DNA of 64,000 nucleotides from Spirosoma profusum (GCF_014699005.1 NZ_JACWZY010000001.1:558001-622000); one strand, 5' to 3'. Shown: positions 18,060-27,997, counted from the first letter of the stretch. The notes: generated by a model from the sequence alone, not told the origin. Program-made: numbers and translations.

Positions 18060-18845
18060 ATGCGAACACTTTACGGATTACTTGCGCTTACGTTAGGCTG
18101 CCTGATGCTATCGACTCAGGTTGCCCAGGCACAAAATACAGATGCCGACGACGAAATATATCCAACCGAAACCACATTCGGCATCACAACCAATACAAAC
18201 GCTGGTGTCATTGGTGGCGTTTCGTTCCGGCAGTCGAAGCTGTTATCTGGTACGTTGTTTGGATTGCCGCAATATCGGTACCTGAGCATCGAACTGGTGA
18301 ACGTGAAGCATCCTAAGGAGCTTCAGTCGTCGGTTAACTCTATTGGCTCCCGATATATCGATGGGAAAGAAAATTACCTCTTTGTGCTACGTCCGCAGTA
18401 TGGCCGTGAAGTAAAGTTATTTCAGCGAAAAGCCGACGAGGGTATTGCCGTGAGTGGTATTCTGGCGGCTGGGCCATCGCTGGGTATTATCAAGCCATAC
18501 TATCTGGAAGTCGCTTATGGCAACAATAGCCGCACTGTGCCAGCATCGCAGGTCAATGGGTTTACAACGCCTACTGGTGAAACCGTCATTGGCTCGGGTG
18601 GTTTTCTGGAAGGACTTGGCCAGTCGAAATTAACGGTCGGACTTAACGTAAAAGCAGCCCTCAGCTTCGAACTGAGCGCTTTCCGGGCTAATACAACCGG
18701 CGTCGAAATTGGCTTCCTGGCCGAAGCATTTCCCAATACCATCGTCATTATCCCCAACACCAATCCGGCTGGCAAACGCGAAGACGGCAACCGGAGTTTC
18801 TTCACATCAGCGTATATTACCCTATTTTTTGGGAGTAAGAAATAA
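18060..18845 (+). CDS. Conserved exported protein, predicted beta-barrel
   Basis: A 261-residue exported protein with signal peptide MRTLYGLLALTLGCLMLSTQVAQAQ. The mature part has repeated beta-strand patterns (TFGITTNTNAGVIGGVSFRQS, YRYLSIELVNV, YLFVLRPQYGRE, TSAYITLFFG) and a C-terminal aromatic strand, consistent with a small outer membrane barrel. I know no function. It precedes lipA by 151 bases with an inverted repeat between, so they are probably separate units. A TAGCTTTA box (one mismatch from TAnnTTTG), with TTTG 20 bases earlier, lies upstream at about 18012-18043. Confidence 0.72.
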   Translation: MRTLYGLLALTLGCLMLSTQVAQAQNTDADDEIYPTETTFGITTNTNAGVIGGVSFRQSKLLSGTLFGLPQYRYLSIELVNVKHPKELQSSVNSIGSRYIDGKENYLFVLRPQYGREVKLFQRKADEGIAVSGILAAGPSLGIIKPYYLEVAYGNNSRTVPASQVNGFTTPTGETVIGSGGFLEGLGQSKLTVGLNVKAALSFELSAFRANTTGVEIGFLAEAFPNTIVIIPNTNPAGKREDGNRSFFTSAYITLFFGSKK

Positions 18846-18849
18846 CGTA

Positions 18850-18939
18850 GCAAAGGGAATAGGGGTAAGAGCATAGAGTGAAAACTCTAGCTTTTGCCCC
18901 TTTCTTTTTCACCCTGTGCCCATACCCTATACCCTTTGC
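18850..18939. repeat. Imperfect inverted repeat before lipA
   Basis: GCAAAGGGAATAGGGGTA (18850-18867) is complementary with few mismatches to TACCCTATACCCTTTGC (18923-18939), and a smaller GAGT-GAAA-ACTC hairpin sits inside. It probably ends transcription of the upstream gene. Confidence 0.65.
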
Positions 18940-18996
18940 CACTACCGTGAACTTTACGGCTGAAAAACGGATTCTGAGAGAAAGTATTGAGGAGTT

Positions 18997-19878
18997 ATGA
19001 TTGAATTACCAGTAATACCTTCCGAACAACAACGTAGCAGAAAACGCCCCGACTGGCTGCGGGTTAAATTGCCCATCGGTCCAGAATATGCAAAAGTGCG
19101 CAAACTGGTCGACGAGCATAAATTACATACCATCTGCGAAAGCGGCAATTGTCCTAATATGGGCGAATGCTGGGGCGCAGGAACGGCAACGTTCATGATT
19201 TTGGGCAATGTTTGTACCCGAAGCTGTACGTTCTGTGCAGTAGCGACAGGCCGCCCGAACGAATACGATACTGACGAACCTCGTCGGGTTGCTGAGGCAA
19301 TCGTTTTGATGAAAGTGAAACACGCCGTCATTACGTCGGTGAATCGCGACGAACTGAAAGACCGTGGCGCCGAAATCTGGTATCAGACCGTGCGCCTTAT
19401 TAAAGAAGCGTCGCCATCTACAACCATCGAAACCCTGATTCCAGATACCAAAGGCAATTGGGATGCCCTCGAACGAATGATTTCGGCAGGTCAGGAAGTA
19501 GTGTCGCATAATATGGAAACCATTGAGCGGCTTTATCGCCGGGTACGTCCGCAGGCACGTTACGAACGCAGTCTGGAGCAAATTCGCCGGACGAAAGAAT
19601 ACGGGAAACGTACCAAATCAGGCATCATGCTCGGGTTGGGCGAAACCCACGATGAAGTATTTAAAGCTATGGATGATCTGGCGGTTAATGGCCTGGACGT
19701 ATTGACGTTGGGGCAATATCTGCAACCCACTAAAATGCACCACGAAGTCATTGAGTGGATTCATCCTGATACGTTTGCCATGTACCGGGAAGAAGGTCTG
19801 AAACGCGGTCTGAAATACGTTGAATCAGGGCCATTGGTCCGTTCCAGCTACCATGCCGAGAAACACGTAAACGTTTAA
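18997..19878 (+). CDS. lipA: Lipoyl synthase
   Basis: A radical SAM enzyme that inserts two sulfurs into octanoyl groups on lipoyl domains of 2-oxoacid dehydrogenases and the glycine cleavage system. The 293-residue protein has both cluster sets: auxiliary Cys47, Cys52 and Cys58 ([12 protein letters not shown]) and radical SAM Cys73, Cys77 and Cys80 (CTRSCTFC). The terminal [13 protein letters not shown] supplies the serine ligand (RSSY). Length and motif order are canonical. A UUCG-loop terminator follows at 19960-19986. lipB is not nearby. Confidence 0.98.
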   Translation: MIELPVIPSEQQRSRKRPDWLRVKLPIGPEYAKVRKLVDEHKLHTICESGNCPNMGECWGAGTATFMILGNVCTRSCTFCAVATGRPNEYDTDEPRRVAEAIVLMKVKHAVITSVNRDELKDRGAEIWYQTVRLIKEASPSTTIETLIPDTKGNWDALERMISAGQEVVSHNMETIERLYRRVRPQARYERSLEQIRRTKEYGKRTKSGIMLGLGETHDEVFKAMDDLAVNGLDVLTLGQYLQPTKMHHEVIEWIHPDTFAMYREEGLKRGLKYVESGPLVRSSYHAEKHVNV

Positions 19879-19959
19879 TACGTTTTATAGGCAGTTAGTT
19901 AATACGTAGTGAATACCAATTATTATAAACAATTGAGCAAATTCAAGGCTTAATAAGAA

Positions 19960-19986
19960 GAGTCTGGACTTCGGTTCAGACTTTTT
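19960..19986 (+). terminator. Intrinsic terminator with TTCG tetraloop, abutting crtY
   Basis: AGTCTGGAC (19961-19969) pairs with GTTCAGACT (19974-19982, one G-T pair) around loop TTCG, followed by TTTTT. It ends lipA transcription and stops only about 10 bases before the lycopene cyclase ATG at 19996. Confidence 0.9.
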
Positions 19987-19995
19987 CTTTGCTCC

Positions 19996-21147
19996 ATGAA
20001 AAAATACGACTTCATCATCGCGGGGGGAGGAATGGCCGGACTTAGTCTGGCGTATTACCTAACGCAGTCTCCACTTCGCGACCGAAGTATTCTGATTATT
20101 GACCGGGAACAAAAAGACCGGAACGACCGAACCTGGTGTTTCTGGGAGCGTGATCCTGGTCCGTTTGAATCTATTTTATTTCGTACGTGGAAAACAGTTT
20201 GTTTTCACGGTACTACGTATACCGGTCCCGTCGATATGGGCGACTATACGTATAAGATGCTACGTGGTATCGATTTTTACGAGTTTGTGCAGAACGAACT
20301 AGCCAAACATCCGACTATAGAATTTAAGCAGGCAATCATCAATCGAATCAAGGAAACACCGCAGGGTGGCTTTCTGATTGCTGACGATGAGCCTTTCATC
20401 GCTGATTATATTTTCGACAGTACGTTCGCGCTAAAGCTAAATCAGCCTGAAAATCACAATCTCCTTCAGCACTTTAAAGGTTGGGTCATTACGGCTGAAA
20501 AGCCCTGTTTTAATCCCGAAAAACCACAAATTATGGATTTTCGGATTGAGCAGCATGGCGATTGCCGGTTCGTTTACGTGTTACCGTTCGATGAAAAAAC
20601 GGCGCTTGTTGAGTTTACGTTATTTAATGAAAAATTGCTCGAAAAGAGTGAATACGACGATCAGCTACGTCAATACATCGACCGATTTCTTGACACAGGT
20701 ACGTATCAAATTGCTGACACTGAATACGGCGTCATTCCCATGTCGGACGAACTGACTCAGGAATACCCTTCCGAACACATTGTACGAATTGGTACGTCGG
20801 GCGGGTACACAAAAGCATCGACGGGATATACATTCCAGCGAACACAACGCTACCTGAGTGCTATTGTTAAGAATCTGGTAGAGACTGGGAAGCCAATTCG
20901 CCCTGAATCGTGGTTTCGTCGACGCTTTAAAGTGTACGATAGTGTATTTCTAAACGTATTGGAAAATAATCGGCACCCTGCTGATGATATTTTTACCAGA
21001 GTCTACACGGGTAATCCTCGGCGTGTTTTTACGTTTCTGGACGAGGACACTCACGTTCTGGATGAACTTCGCCTGTTTGCAACCATGCCGTTCTGGCCAT
21101 TTCTGACTGCCTTTTTCGCGGTGATCCGTCGAAAAATCGCAGGTTAG
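19996..21147 (+). CDS. crtY: Lycopene beta-cyclase (CrtY family)
   Basis: An FAD-dependent cyclase that converts lycopene ends to beta-ionone rings, giving beta-carotene in the membrane pigment pathway. The 383-residue protein starts with a dinucleotide-binding fold (YDFIIAGGGMAGLSLAYYL, residues 4-22), followed by DRTWCFWE near 44-51 and the family segments IFDSTF, YVLPFDEKTALVEFTLF and IGTSGGYTKASTGYTF. Length and order match bacterial CrtY/CrtL-type cyclases. Other carotenoid genes are absent, although a P450 that might modify carotenoids lies about 2 kb downstream. The gene begins directly after a strong terminator, so its promoter is unclear. Confidence 0.93.
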   Translation: MKKYDFIIAGGGMAGLSLAYYLTQSPLRDRSILIIDREQKDRNDRTWCFWERDPGPFESILFRTWKTVCFHGTTYTGPVDMGDYTYKMLRGIDFYEFVQNELAKHPTIEFKQAIINRIKETPQGGFLIADDEPFIADYIFDSTFALKLNQPENHNLLQHFKGWVITAEKPCFNPEKPQIMDFRIEQHGDCRFVYVLPFDEKTALVEFTLFNEKLLEKSEYDDQLRQYIDRFLDTGTYQIADTEYGVIPMSDELTQEYPSEHIVRIGTSGGYTKASTGYTFQRTQRYLSAIVKNLVETGKPIRPESWFRRRFKVYDSVFLNVLENNRHPADDIFTRVYTGNPRRVFTFLDEDTHVLDELRLFATMPFWPFLTAFFAVIRRKIAG

Positions 21148-21170
21148 ATTTTTACTTCATCCTTTAATTA

Positions 21171-21201
21171 TTTGCCGCCTGTTGAGAAACTTGTAGATTT
21201 G
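21171..21201 (+). promoter_or_regulatory. Bacteroidota-type promoter for metK
   Basis: A -33 TTTG (21171-21174) and -7 TAGATTTG (21194-21201, exact TAnnTTTG) are separated by 19 bases. Expected transcription start is near 21208, 24 bases before the metK ATG at 21232. This spacing also argues for that start. Confidence 0.75.
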
Positions 21202-21231
21202 TGGTTGGAACCAAGCCATATAGATAGCGTA

Positions 21232-22515
21232 ATGCCGTATCTTTTCACATCTGAATCAGTTTCTGAGGGACATCCTGATAAAGTCGCTGACCAAATCTCT
21301 GACGCCTTGATAGATAATTTTCTGGCGTATGACCCATCGAGTAAAGTTGCCTGTGAAACCCTGGTAACCACCGGTCAGGTTGTGCTGGCGGGTGAAATAA
21401 AAACCGAAACGTATCTGGACGTTCAGAAAATTACGCGTGAGGTTATCCGTAAAATTGGTTATACCAAAAGCGAATATATGTTCGAAGCCAATTCGTGTGG
21501 TATATTCTCAGCTCTGCACGAACAGTCGGCTGACATCAACATGGGCGTTGATCGAGAGGTAGCCAACGAAGACTTCGAAACAAAAGCCAATGCACAGGGT
21601 GCTGGTGATCAGGGTATGATGTTTGGCTACGCGACCAACGAAACGGATAACTACATGCCGTTGCCGCTCGATTTAGCCCACGCCATCCTGCGCGAAATGT
21701 CGCACATTCGTAACAATGAAATCCAACTGATGCCGTATCTGCGCCCGGATGCGAAGTCGCAGGTTACGATTGAGTATTCAGATGACCACCAGCCGATACG
21801 TATCGACACGATCGTGGTTTCGACGCAGCACGATGATTTCGCCGATGATGAGATCATGTTGGCGAAAATCAAGGAAGATATCATCAAAATCGTGATTCCT
21901 CGTGTTAAGGCTGCTCAGAAAGCAGAACTGCACACGTTGTTCACCGACGATATTAAGTATCACATTAACCCAACCGGCAAATTCGTGATTGGTGGCCCAC
22001 ACGGCGATACGGGTCTGACGGGGCGTAAGATTATTGTTGATACGTATGGCGGTAAAGGTGCTCACGGCGGTGGCGCCTTCTCGGGTAAAGATCCCTCGAA
22101 AGTGGACCGTTCGGCGGCTTATGCTACGCGCCACATTGCTAAGAATCTGGTAGCTGCCGGCCTCTGCGATCAGGTATTGGTGCAGGTTTCCTACGCGATC
22201 GGTGTAGCTGAACCCTGTGGATTGTACGTAAACACCTACGGTACGTCGAAAGTGGATTTGCCCGATGGTGAAATTGCTAAGAAAGTAGGTCAGATTTTCG
22301 ATATGCGCCCGTATGCCATCGAACAACGACTAAAACTACGTAATCCGATTTATTCGGAGACAGCCGCTTATGGCCACATGGGACGTAAAAATGAAATTGT
22401 AAAGAAAAAGTTTGGCTCGAACGGCCAGACGAAAGAAGTTGAAGTTGAGGTTGAGTTGTTTACATGGGAAAAACTTGATTCCATTGATAAAATCAAAGAA
22501 TCGTTTTCGCTGTAA
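21232..22515 (+). CDS. metK: S-adenosylmethionine synthetase
   Basis: Makes SAM from methionine and ATP. The 427-residue cytoplasmic protein has the full signature set: [54 protein letters not shown] and the P-loop-like [19 protein letters not shown]. The start at 21232 is conserved. An upstream in-frame ATG is unlikely because the promoter -7 box lies between them. A long rho-independent terminator follows at 22542-22580. The short leader leaves no room for a SAM riboswitch. Confidence 0.98.
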   Translation: MPYLFTSESVSEGHPDKVADQISDALIDNFLAYDPSSKVACETLVTTGQVVLAGEIKTETYLDVQKITREVIRKIGYTKSEYMFEANSCGIFSALHEQSADINMGVDREVANEDFETKANAQGAGDQGMMFGYATNETDNYMPLPLDLAHAILREMSHIRNNEIQLMPYLRPDAKSQVTIEYSDDHQPIRIDTIVVSTQHDDFADDEIMLAKIKEDIIKIVIPRVKAAQKAELHTLFTDDIKYHINPTGKFVIGGPHGDTGLTGRKIIVDTYGGKGAHGGGAFSGKDPSKVDRSAAYATRHIAKNLVAAGLCDQVLVQVSYAIGVAEPCGLYVNTYGTSKVDLPDGEIAKKVGQIFDMRPYAIEQRLKLRNPIYSETAAYGHMGRKNEIVKKKFGSNGQTKEVEVEVELFTWEKLDSIDKIKESFSL

Positions 22516-22541
22516 TTCGGTCTTCGCTCAGCAATTATATA

Positions 22542-22580
22542 AAAGCCAAAAGCCACTCCGAACGGGTGGCTTTTGGCTTT
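22542..22580. terminator. Bidirectional terminator between metK and hpf
   Basis: A 15-bp perfect stem pairs AAAGCCAAAAGCCAC (22542-22556) with GTGGCTTTTGGCTTT (22566-22580), with a 9-nt loop. It is flanked by T-rich sequence and lies between convergent genes. Confidence 0.92.
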
Positions 22581-22598
22581 CTTGGATTAGCAAATTGG

Positions 22599-22970
22599 TT
22601 ATAACTCGTCGGTTTCAACGACCTCTTCTTCCTGCATGAATTTGGCCTGGGTTATGGCCGGACTGGAAATGTCATTTCGTTTTTGCTTGCACCGAACGAG
22701 TTTGTCTTTCAGGACATCCATCACGCGGTCGGTGGCGCTTTCGAAACTTTTGTCGTGTTCTTTCACGAACAACTCTTTACCCGGAATCAACAATCGAACT
22801 TCGACTATTTTTTCCTTAACCTTGTTGGAATCGGCTCCTTCGAGCCTTAAAAATACCTCTCCGCTAACAATCCGGTCGTAAAAGGTATCCAACTTGTCGA
22901 GTTTAGCCTGGATGAAATCTAACAGGCTCTGATCGGCTGTGAATCGCACAGCATGAATTTGTAGTCTCAT
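22599..22970 (-). CDS. hpf: Ribosome hibernation promoting factor (HPF/RaiA, short form)
   Basis: A small (123-residue) ribosome-associated protein of the HPF/YfiA (sigma-54 modulation) family. It binds in the 30S decoding region and promotes dormant ribosomes in starvation. The N-terminal MRLQIHAVRFTADQSLLDFI and DKLDTFYDRI, the LRLEG strand and FESATDRVMDVLKDKLVRCKQK match the S30AE domain. It lacks the extra C-terminal domain of long HPF. It is convergent with metK and shares its terminator. Confidence 0.94.
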   Translation of the reverse strand: MRLQIHAVRFTADQSLLDFIQAKLDKLDTFYDRIVSGEVFLRLEGADSNKVKEKIVEVRLLIPGKELFVKEHDKSFESATDRVMDVLKDKLVRCKQKRNDISSPAITQAKFMQEEEVVETDEL

Positions 22971-23181
22971 TGTGTCGCCTTTAAGGTGAATAAACTAAGA
23001 ACATCAATGGACTATCTAAGTTTGAGGATACATACCAGAATGTCAAGTGCTCCTAAGAAAGATGCAAATCTGTTTCACGAGTCTGACACTGGATAAAAGG
23101 TAAGGGGTTGATTGATTCACTTTTTACTTAATTCGTGGAACGGCTTAAAACAAAGATTCTTCGAAAAGTATAATTGCAGTA

Positions 23182-24552
23182 TTACGTAAATTGTGCGTAA
23201 ATAGGCCGATTTGGACGTAACGTTATCAATGGTTTAGGATTTATGACCTGACTGCTTACCTGACTAAACCTGAATTTCCGAACGAGCATTGCCAGCAGAA
23301 TCTGCATTTCCATAAGCGCAAACTGATTGCCGATGCACAGGCGTGGTCCACCGCCAAACGGTACGTAAGCATAGGCATGAGCCTGGTCTTTTTCACCACC
23401 CGGCGCGAATCGATCCGGGTTGAATCGCTCAGGATCAGACCAGGACGCCGGGTTGCGATGGAGAATATACGGGCTGACAAGAGCCGTTGATCCCGCCGGA
23501 ATAATATATGGACCAATATGGTCATTTTGATGAGCCAATCGACTCATGATCCAGGCAGGTGGATACAAACGTAGTGACTCCTGGATGACTTGTAACGTAT
23601 AAGGCAGCGCCCGAAAAACATCTGACGGTGGCACACGAGAATCGCCCAGCACCGATTGAACTTCTGTTTGCAGACGTAACAGTATGTCGGGATGCTGTGT
23701 CAGTAGGTAAATTGTCCATGCCATCGACACGGCCGTGGTTTCGTGGCCTGCCGAAAACAACGTAACACATTCATCACGCAATTGCTTGTCTGACATGCGC
23801 TCGCCGGTTTCTTCGTCTTCAGCGCTGAGCAGCATACCGAGCAGATCGCTACGTTGCTCATTTTCGGTCAACGGATTTTTACGTCGAGCATTTATTACCT
23901 CGTAAATGAACATATCGACAAGTTGACCGGCCTGCCGAAAACGATTATTCGAAGGGGTCTTCCAGTGCATTGGCACCCGAATCGGCGACAAGAGACGTCG
24001 GTTAGCCATGTAATTCAGCGTATCGAGCGCCTGCGATAAACCAGTCAGTTTCCCGGCTGTATCAGAGCCAAACAGTGTTTTGCAAACAATACGCATCGTA
24101 ACGTCCATAAACGCCTGAGACATGTTAATGGGTTTATGGGGAGGGAGTTGCTGGAGTTCGTCAATCCAGTCGGCGGTTTCCGAAATCATGGTTTCGGCCA
24201 GAGCCGCCAGTTTTTGCCGATGAAAAGCGGGTTGAGCCAATCGCCGTTGGCGACGCCAGAAATCGCCATCACTGGTTAGCAGGCCATTTCCCAGAAAAAT
24301 TCGGAGCACTTCAAACGCGGGCGACCGGCCGTAGTTCCGATGATTTTCCTGCAAAATATGCTTGGCATCTTCGGGGTTGAACACCAGATATTGATTACGA
24401 CCGCCAATCTGAAGATGCACGATACGTTCGTATTCCTGCCGAAGTGAACGTAACGCTTTTAACGGATTATATAGAAAAGCGAGCGTGTTACCCAAAATTG
24501 GTAAACCTGCCCGTCGGGGAACCGGAAGTGGAGACGTAGCAACAGTTTCCAT
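23182..24552 (-). CDS. Cytochrome P450
   Basis: A 456-residue soluble-type P450 monooxygenase. It has a proline-rich N-terminus (PLPVPRRAGLPILGN), the I-helix AGHETTAVSMAW oxygen-binding motif, the K-helix ESLRLYPP (ExxR) and the heme loop FGGGPRLCIGNQFA with the Cys406 thiolate ligand. No redox partner is adjacent. The GLLTSDGDFWRRQRRLAQPAFH segment is common to bacterial P450s related to CYP102/CYP4-like clans. Proximity to crtY raises the idea of carotenoid ring hydroxylation, as for CYP175, but this is speculation. The substrate is unknown. Confidence 0.95.
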   Translation of the reverse strand: METVATSPLPVPRRAGLPILGNTLAFLYNPLKALRSLRQEYERIVHLQIGGRNQYLVFNPEDAKHILQENHRNYGRSPAFEVLRIFLGNGLLTSDGDFWRRQRRLAQPAFHRQKLAALAETMISETADWIDELQQLPPHKPINMSQAFMDVTMRIVCKTLFGSDTAGKLTGLSQALDTLNYMANRRLLSPIRVPMHWKTPSNNRFRQAGQLVDMFIYEVINARRKNPLTENEQRSDLLGMLLSAEDEETGERMSDKQLRDECVTLFSAGHETTAVSMAWTIYLLTQHPDILLRLQTEVQSVLGDSRVPPSDVFRALPYTLQVIQESLRLYPPAWIMSRLAHQNDHIGPYIIPAGSTALVSPYILHRNPASWSDPERFNPDRFAPGGEKDQAHAYAYVPFGGGPRLCIGNQFALMEMQILLAMLVRKFRFSQVSSQVINPKPLITLRPNRPIYAQFT

Positions 24553-24620
24553 ATAAATTAGCCCAGTGTTTGCTAGAATGGCTGTAAAGTTAGGCTATTT
24601 CGATTTTGTAAGTGACTTCC

Positions 24621-26819
24621 CTAAGCGTAATCAATAGCCATTTGCGCCACTTCAGACAGTACGTCATCGACAGTTTCTTTTAACTCTGAGCCCATCCGCA
24701 AGTAATCAGTTGGATATTCATCTTTTAAGAAATGCAACGTAGCGTAATAAAGGGGCTTGAAGCGGTCTTTCAACTGCCATTCTTCCTGCTGGAAATAGTT
24801 GTATGCGGTGTGGTATTGTTTTTTAGCGAGGAGGAGCTCTAAAAACTCTTTTGTTAAGCGGTTAAGAGGATCATTGAAAATAGAGTTTTTATTATTTAAG
24901 TGTGAAAGGATACCATCTATATATTTATTTAATGTATAGCTAGTTAAGTAGTAATCATTCCATAGGTTAATTATATCATAGACGAAAAAAGCCCTTATAT
25001 CCTTCACGGTATTTACCGCTTTTTGAATGAATTTTTCAACAATGGAAAAACTGATATTTTTCCTATTTGCTAATTTATTTGTGAAGTATTGAATTGCTAT
25101 TTCCGCAGCAATTCTTGATTTATCAGTACTGAATAAGTTCTTCTTGACTTCACCATTAATTTCTATGTCAATTTTAACCCCATTTACTAAGCCAATTACA
25201 GCTGCTAAACTAACCGATTGATGGTCATTTATATCATTTATTAAATACTCTTTTTTATCTGTAAATGATTTAATTAAGTTCTCTTCAGCTAATAACGTTT
25301 CATCATTCATTAAATAGCAAGCTGATAAGTCTAATAAAATTGCTTCGTTTTTATTATTAAAACTCGATAAAAATTTAATTGCTTCTGCGTATTTGCCTGA
25401 ATGGATTATCTCAGTTACTTGCTCTTGTTTGGAATAGGTTATATTGGCTGCCAGTGAGTTATATCCCTTTGTTATCAAATATATTCTCGTTGTTTTTTTT
25501 AATTTATCTTCTATTTCTTCATCTTTAATAATAGTGCTAAATGCTGTCGTTAAATACAGAGCTGCTTCGGGATCCAAAGTACCAACTTCCATTGCTTTTA
25601 AATGTCCATCAATACGTTCTTGCATCCATTCTTCATCACCTGCAAACATCGTTTCAAAAAAACGTATCAGCCATAAGACACGCTGGTCTGTTTTCCGGCC
25701 GAAACGCATTAAATACCAGATGTTGAAAAAGCGTTCATCGAGTCGATAAAGGTGGTTTTTGGTTTTTGTTTCTACTTTCTCTACTACGTTATTATCAATC
25801 AGCTGCTTCAATTGCGCCGATACTACTTTACTTTCCAGACGTACTACTTGGGCTAATTCTTTAGCGCTGGCAGCATCCCATGCCTGAGCGAGTGCGGCTA
25901 CAATTTTCTGTTGTTGAGCAGGTAAGTCGTCCAGGCGGTGTTTGTAGAGAGGTGTTACACGGTCGAGTAGTATGTTCAGATCGCGGAAAACTGAGCCGGA
26001 ACCATTTTCAACCAAGATTTCAAATAATAACACCATCGTTCGTATGACTCCACCTGTGAGTCGGCGGATGGCTTCGATACGTCCCGGTTGGCGTTCAATC
26101 AATTGCTGGACAGCTTCGGTGTGATACGTCTCACCCAGTTTCAGAAAGAGTTCAATAGCTTCCTGTTTGGCAAGTCCTTCTAAATGAATCATTTTGAAGA
26201 ACTCATAGAACGGTTTGGTGTAATCATGTACCTGTTCAATGGCTACCGACGTAGCACCAATGAGTCGCAATTCGGACGTAGTAAGTAGTATCTCACGCAA
26301 TCGTTTCTCTTCCTGCGTATCTAACTTTTTCAGTACGTCTCCTATGTTGTCAATCAGCAACAGCAATTTTTTATTCTGCTTCTGTAATGCGTCAATAATT
26401 GCCTGGAAAGCCCTCTGTTCGTAATCATCCTGCCCATACAGCTTTGTTACGTTGTCATACAAATCGGCGAATGCTATGTCGGCTTCTCCAAGATATTGAG
26501 CGGTACGTTCCCACACATCGGCCAGCGAGCCAATTCCATATTCTTCTTCGTTGAATACAATTGGAATTAGACGCTGGCGCAGTTCGGGCGTGTTTTCGAT
26601 TTCGTAAGCGATACGAAGTAACAGCGTCGTTTTGCCCATGCCCCGAATCCCCTGAATTAGATAATGCTGCTCGGGTTTAGTCATTGTCGAGTCGCGTATA
26701 TCCCGGAAAATTCGCTCGAATTTCTGTTTACGGGCAATGAACCCGGCAATCAGGGCTTCTTTGCTCTGGTTGTGCGGATTATAGATGGTCGCAATGAGCG
26801 GTTGTGAATTAGCAGACAT
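24621..26819 (-). CDS. STAND-like P-loop ATPase with helical repeat C-terminus
   Basis: A 732-residue protein starting at MSANSQPLIA; the frame is open further upstream but that overlaps the preceding gene. The P-loop GIRGMGKTT is at residues 57-65 and Walker B KLLLLIDNIG at 151-160 (Asp157). A winged-helix-like part follows (AQVVRLESKVVSAQLKQLIDNNVVEK), then YRLDERFFNIWYLMRFG, typical of archaeal-ATPase/MNS-type STAND NTPases. The C-terminal ~330 residues are helical, TPR-like. DNA for residues about 404-693 is AT-rich (25-33 percent GC on counted lines) and lacks the TACGT word. It overlaps the upstream ATPase gene by 11 bases. Function unknown; perhaps signalling or defence. Confidence 0.82.
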   Translation of the reverse strand: MSANSQPLIATIYNPHNQSKEALIAGFIARKQKFERIFRDIRDSTMTKPEQHYLIQGIRGMGKTTLLLRIAYEIENTPELRQRLIPIVFNEEEYGIGSLADVWERTAQYLGEADIAFADLYDNVTKLYGQDDYEQRAFQAIIDALQKQNKKLLLLIDNIGDVLKKLDTQEEKRLREILLTTSELRLIGATSVAIEQVHDYTKPFYEFFKMIHLEGLAKQEAIELFLKLGETYHTEAVQQLIERQPGRIEAIRRLTGGVIRTMVLLFEILVENGSGSVFRDLNILLDRVTPLYKHRLDDLPAQQQKIVAALAQAWDAASAKELAQVVRLESKVVSAQLKQLIDNNVVEKVETKTKNHLYRLDERFFNIWYLMRFGRKTDQRVLWLIRFFETMFAGDEEWMQERIDGHLKAMEVGTLDPEAALYLTTAFSTIIKDEEIEDKLKKTTRIYLITKGYNSLAANITYSKQEQVTEIIHSGKYAEAIKFLSSFNNKNEAILLDLSACYLMNDETLLAEENLIKSFTDKKEYLINDINDHQSVSLAAVIGLVNGVKIDIEINGEVKKNLFSTDKSRIAAEIAIQYFTNKLANRKNISFSIVEKFIQKAVNTVKDIRAFFVYDIINLWNDYYLTSYTLNKYIDGILSHLNNKNSIFNDPLNRLTKEFLELLLAKKQYHTAYNYFQQEEWQLKDRFKPLYYATLHFLKDEYPTDYLRMGSELKETVDDVLSEVAQMAIDYA

Positions 26820-27993
26820 ATTTTTTCCACCAGTTTTTGAGAATAGACGAATTGAAACGATATGCTGTTCCATCGGCTGTTTGATGCAGATAACCCTCAT
26901 ATTCCAGTGATTCGACGGTAGCCTTATAATTGTCGGTGATGCCGTACTTAACTGCCAAGTCATGGACGACGGATTTTTCCAATGGTGATTCCTCAGTAGC
27001 CCGATTCAATACGTCATGCACAAATTGATATTCAGCTCCGGGTTCAAGTCGCTTTTTCAGCCGTTCGTAATACTGTTCGAAATAGATTTTGTTTCGCTGA
27101 TGAAAAATCTGCTGGTATGCCTGTTCTGCTTTGGCTTGATCAATTGGATTACCACTACTTTCAAATACGTCGATAATCTCCTGTACTAATAATTGAACAT
27201 GAAAAGGCATTAACCAGTCAATTTTCTGTAGAGTGAAACGAATCGTATCCTCATCAATTTGAATATCCTCCGGCCCAATAAGTTGACGGAAAAGTGAGCA
27301 GGCTTCGTCTTCAGTCAGCGAAGGAACGTCGATGTACTGTAACTGATTGACAAGGTCGCTAACTTCAAGTTTCTTGACTAATGGTTGCAGGCAAATAGAA
27401 CCCGTCAGCAGAAACTGCACTTTACTAGTCAGTTTGCGATTGTGGGTTAATTCACGGAAAAGCTGTAGAAATCGCCGAGCTTCCTGTTTTCCATGTTTCA
27501 GCATAATATTATCAATGGTCTCAGTAAACTCATCGACCATAATAATTAGTTTGCCACCGTCGAGATCCAATTCTTCCAGCATTTTTTCAAAATCGGTCTG
27601 AAAGTTTATTGGCTCTCCTTTATCTAGTGAAAGATCCAAGAACGGTACAGAAACTTTCAGGTTTATGCGTTGAAGTAGCGCACTGGCGACCTTCTTTAAC
27701 GTATCGGTTACTTTCAACATCGTGCGAAAAGCGGGGCTATCAATAACCTGCTTTGCCAGTTCTTTATAGAAGCCATCTACCGAATCAATTGACTGAGTAA
27801 TAGCATAAACGTACTGTTGGTCAGCTTCAGGGTTTTCCTGAAGGTGGTTCATGATAGACGTTTTACCAACACGTCTTGGGGCAGATAGATATACCCAATT
27901 AAATGCTCGCAAAGCCCGACGAATCTTCCGTACGATCTGTGGCCGCTCAAAAAAGTCGTTTCCTGAAACCGCCTGTCCAATAATATTTCTCAT
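26809..27993 (-). CDS. AAA/archaeal-ATPase-type P-loop ATPase
   Basis: A 394-residue protein with P-loop APRRVGKTS (38-46), Walker B GKLIIMVDEF (147-156, Asp154-Glu155), a sensor-type segment FLLTGS near 210 and a C-terminal winged helix ending FNSSILKNWWKKYV, typical of archaeal ATPase-like STAND proteins. It is the first gene of a two-ATPase operon: its stop at 26809-26811 overlaps the next start at 26819, so translation is probably coupled. Three regularly spaced repeats lie directly upstream. I see no effector domain. The function is not known. Confidence 0.85.
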   Translation of the reverse strand: MRNIIGQAVSGNDFFERPQIVRKIRRALRAFNWVYLSAPRRVGKTSIMNHLQENPEADQQYVYAITQSIDSVDGFYKELAKQVIDSPAFRTMLKVTDTLKKVASALLQRINLKVSVPFLDLSLDKGEPINFQTDFEKMLEELDLDGGKLIIMVDEFTETIDNIMLKHGKQEARRFLQLFRELTHNRKLTSKVQFLLTGSICLQPLVKKLEVSDLVNQLQYIDVPSLTEDEACSLFRQLIGPEDIQIDEDTIRFTLQKIDWLMPFHVQLLVQEIIDVFESSGNPIDQAKAEQAYQQIFHQRNKIYFEQYYERLKKRLEPGAEYQFVHDVLNRATEESPLEKSVVHDLAVKYGITDNYKATVESLEYEGYLHQTADGTAYRFNSSILKNWWKKYVC

Positions 27994-27997
27994 TTAG

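Noticed and set aside
21148-21231. SAM riboswitch upstream of metK
   Set aside because: The promoter leaves a leader of about 24 bases, too short for any known SAM riboswitch.
21778-22326. 182-codon open frame antisense to metK
   Set aside because: It overlaps conserved metK coding sequence, has no family features and looks like a codon-bias shadow.
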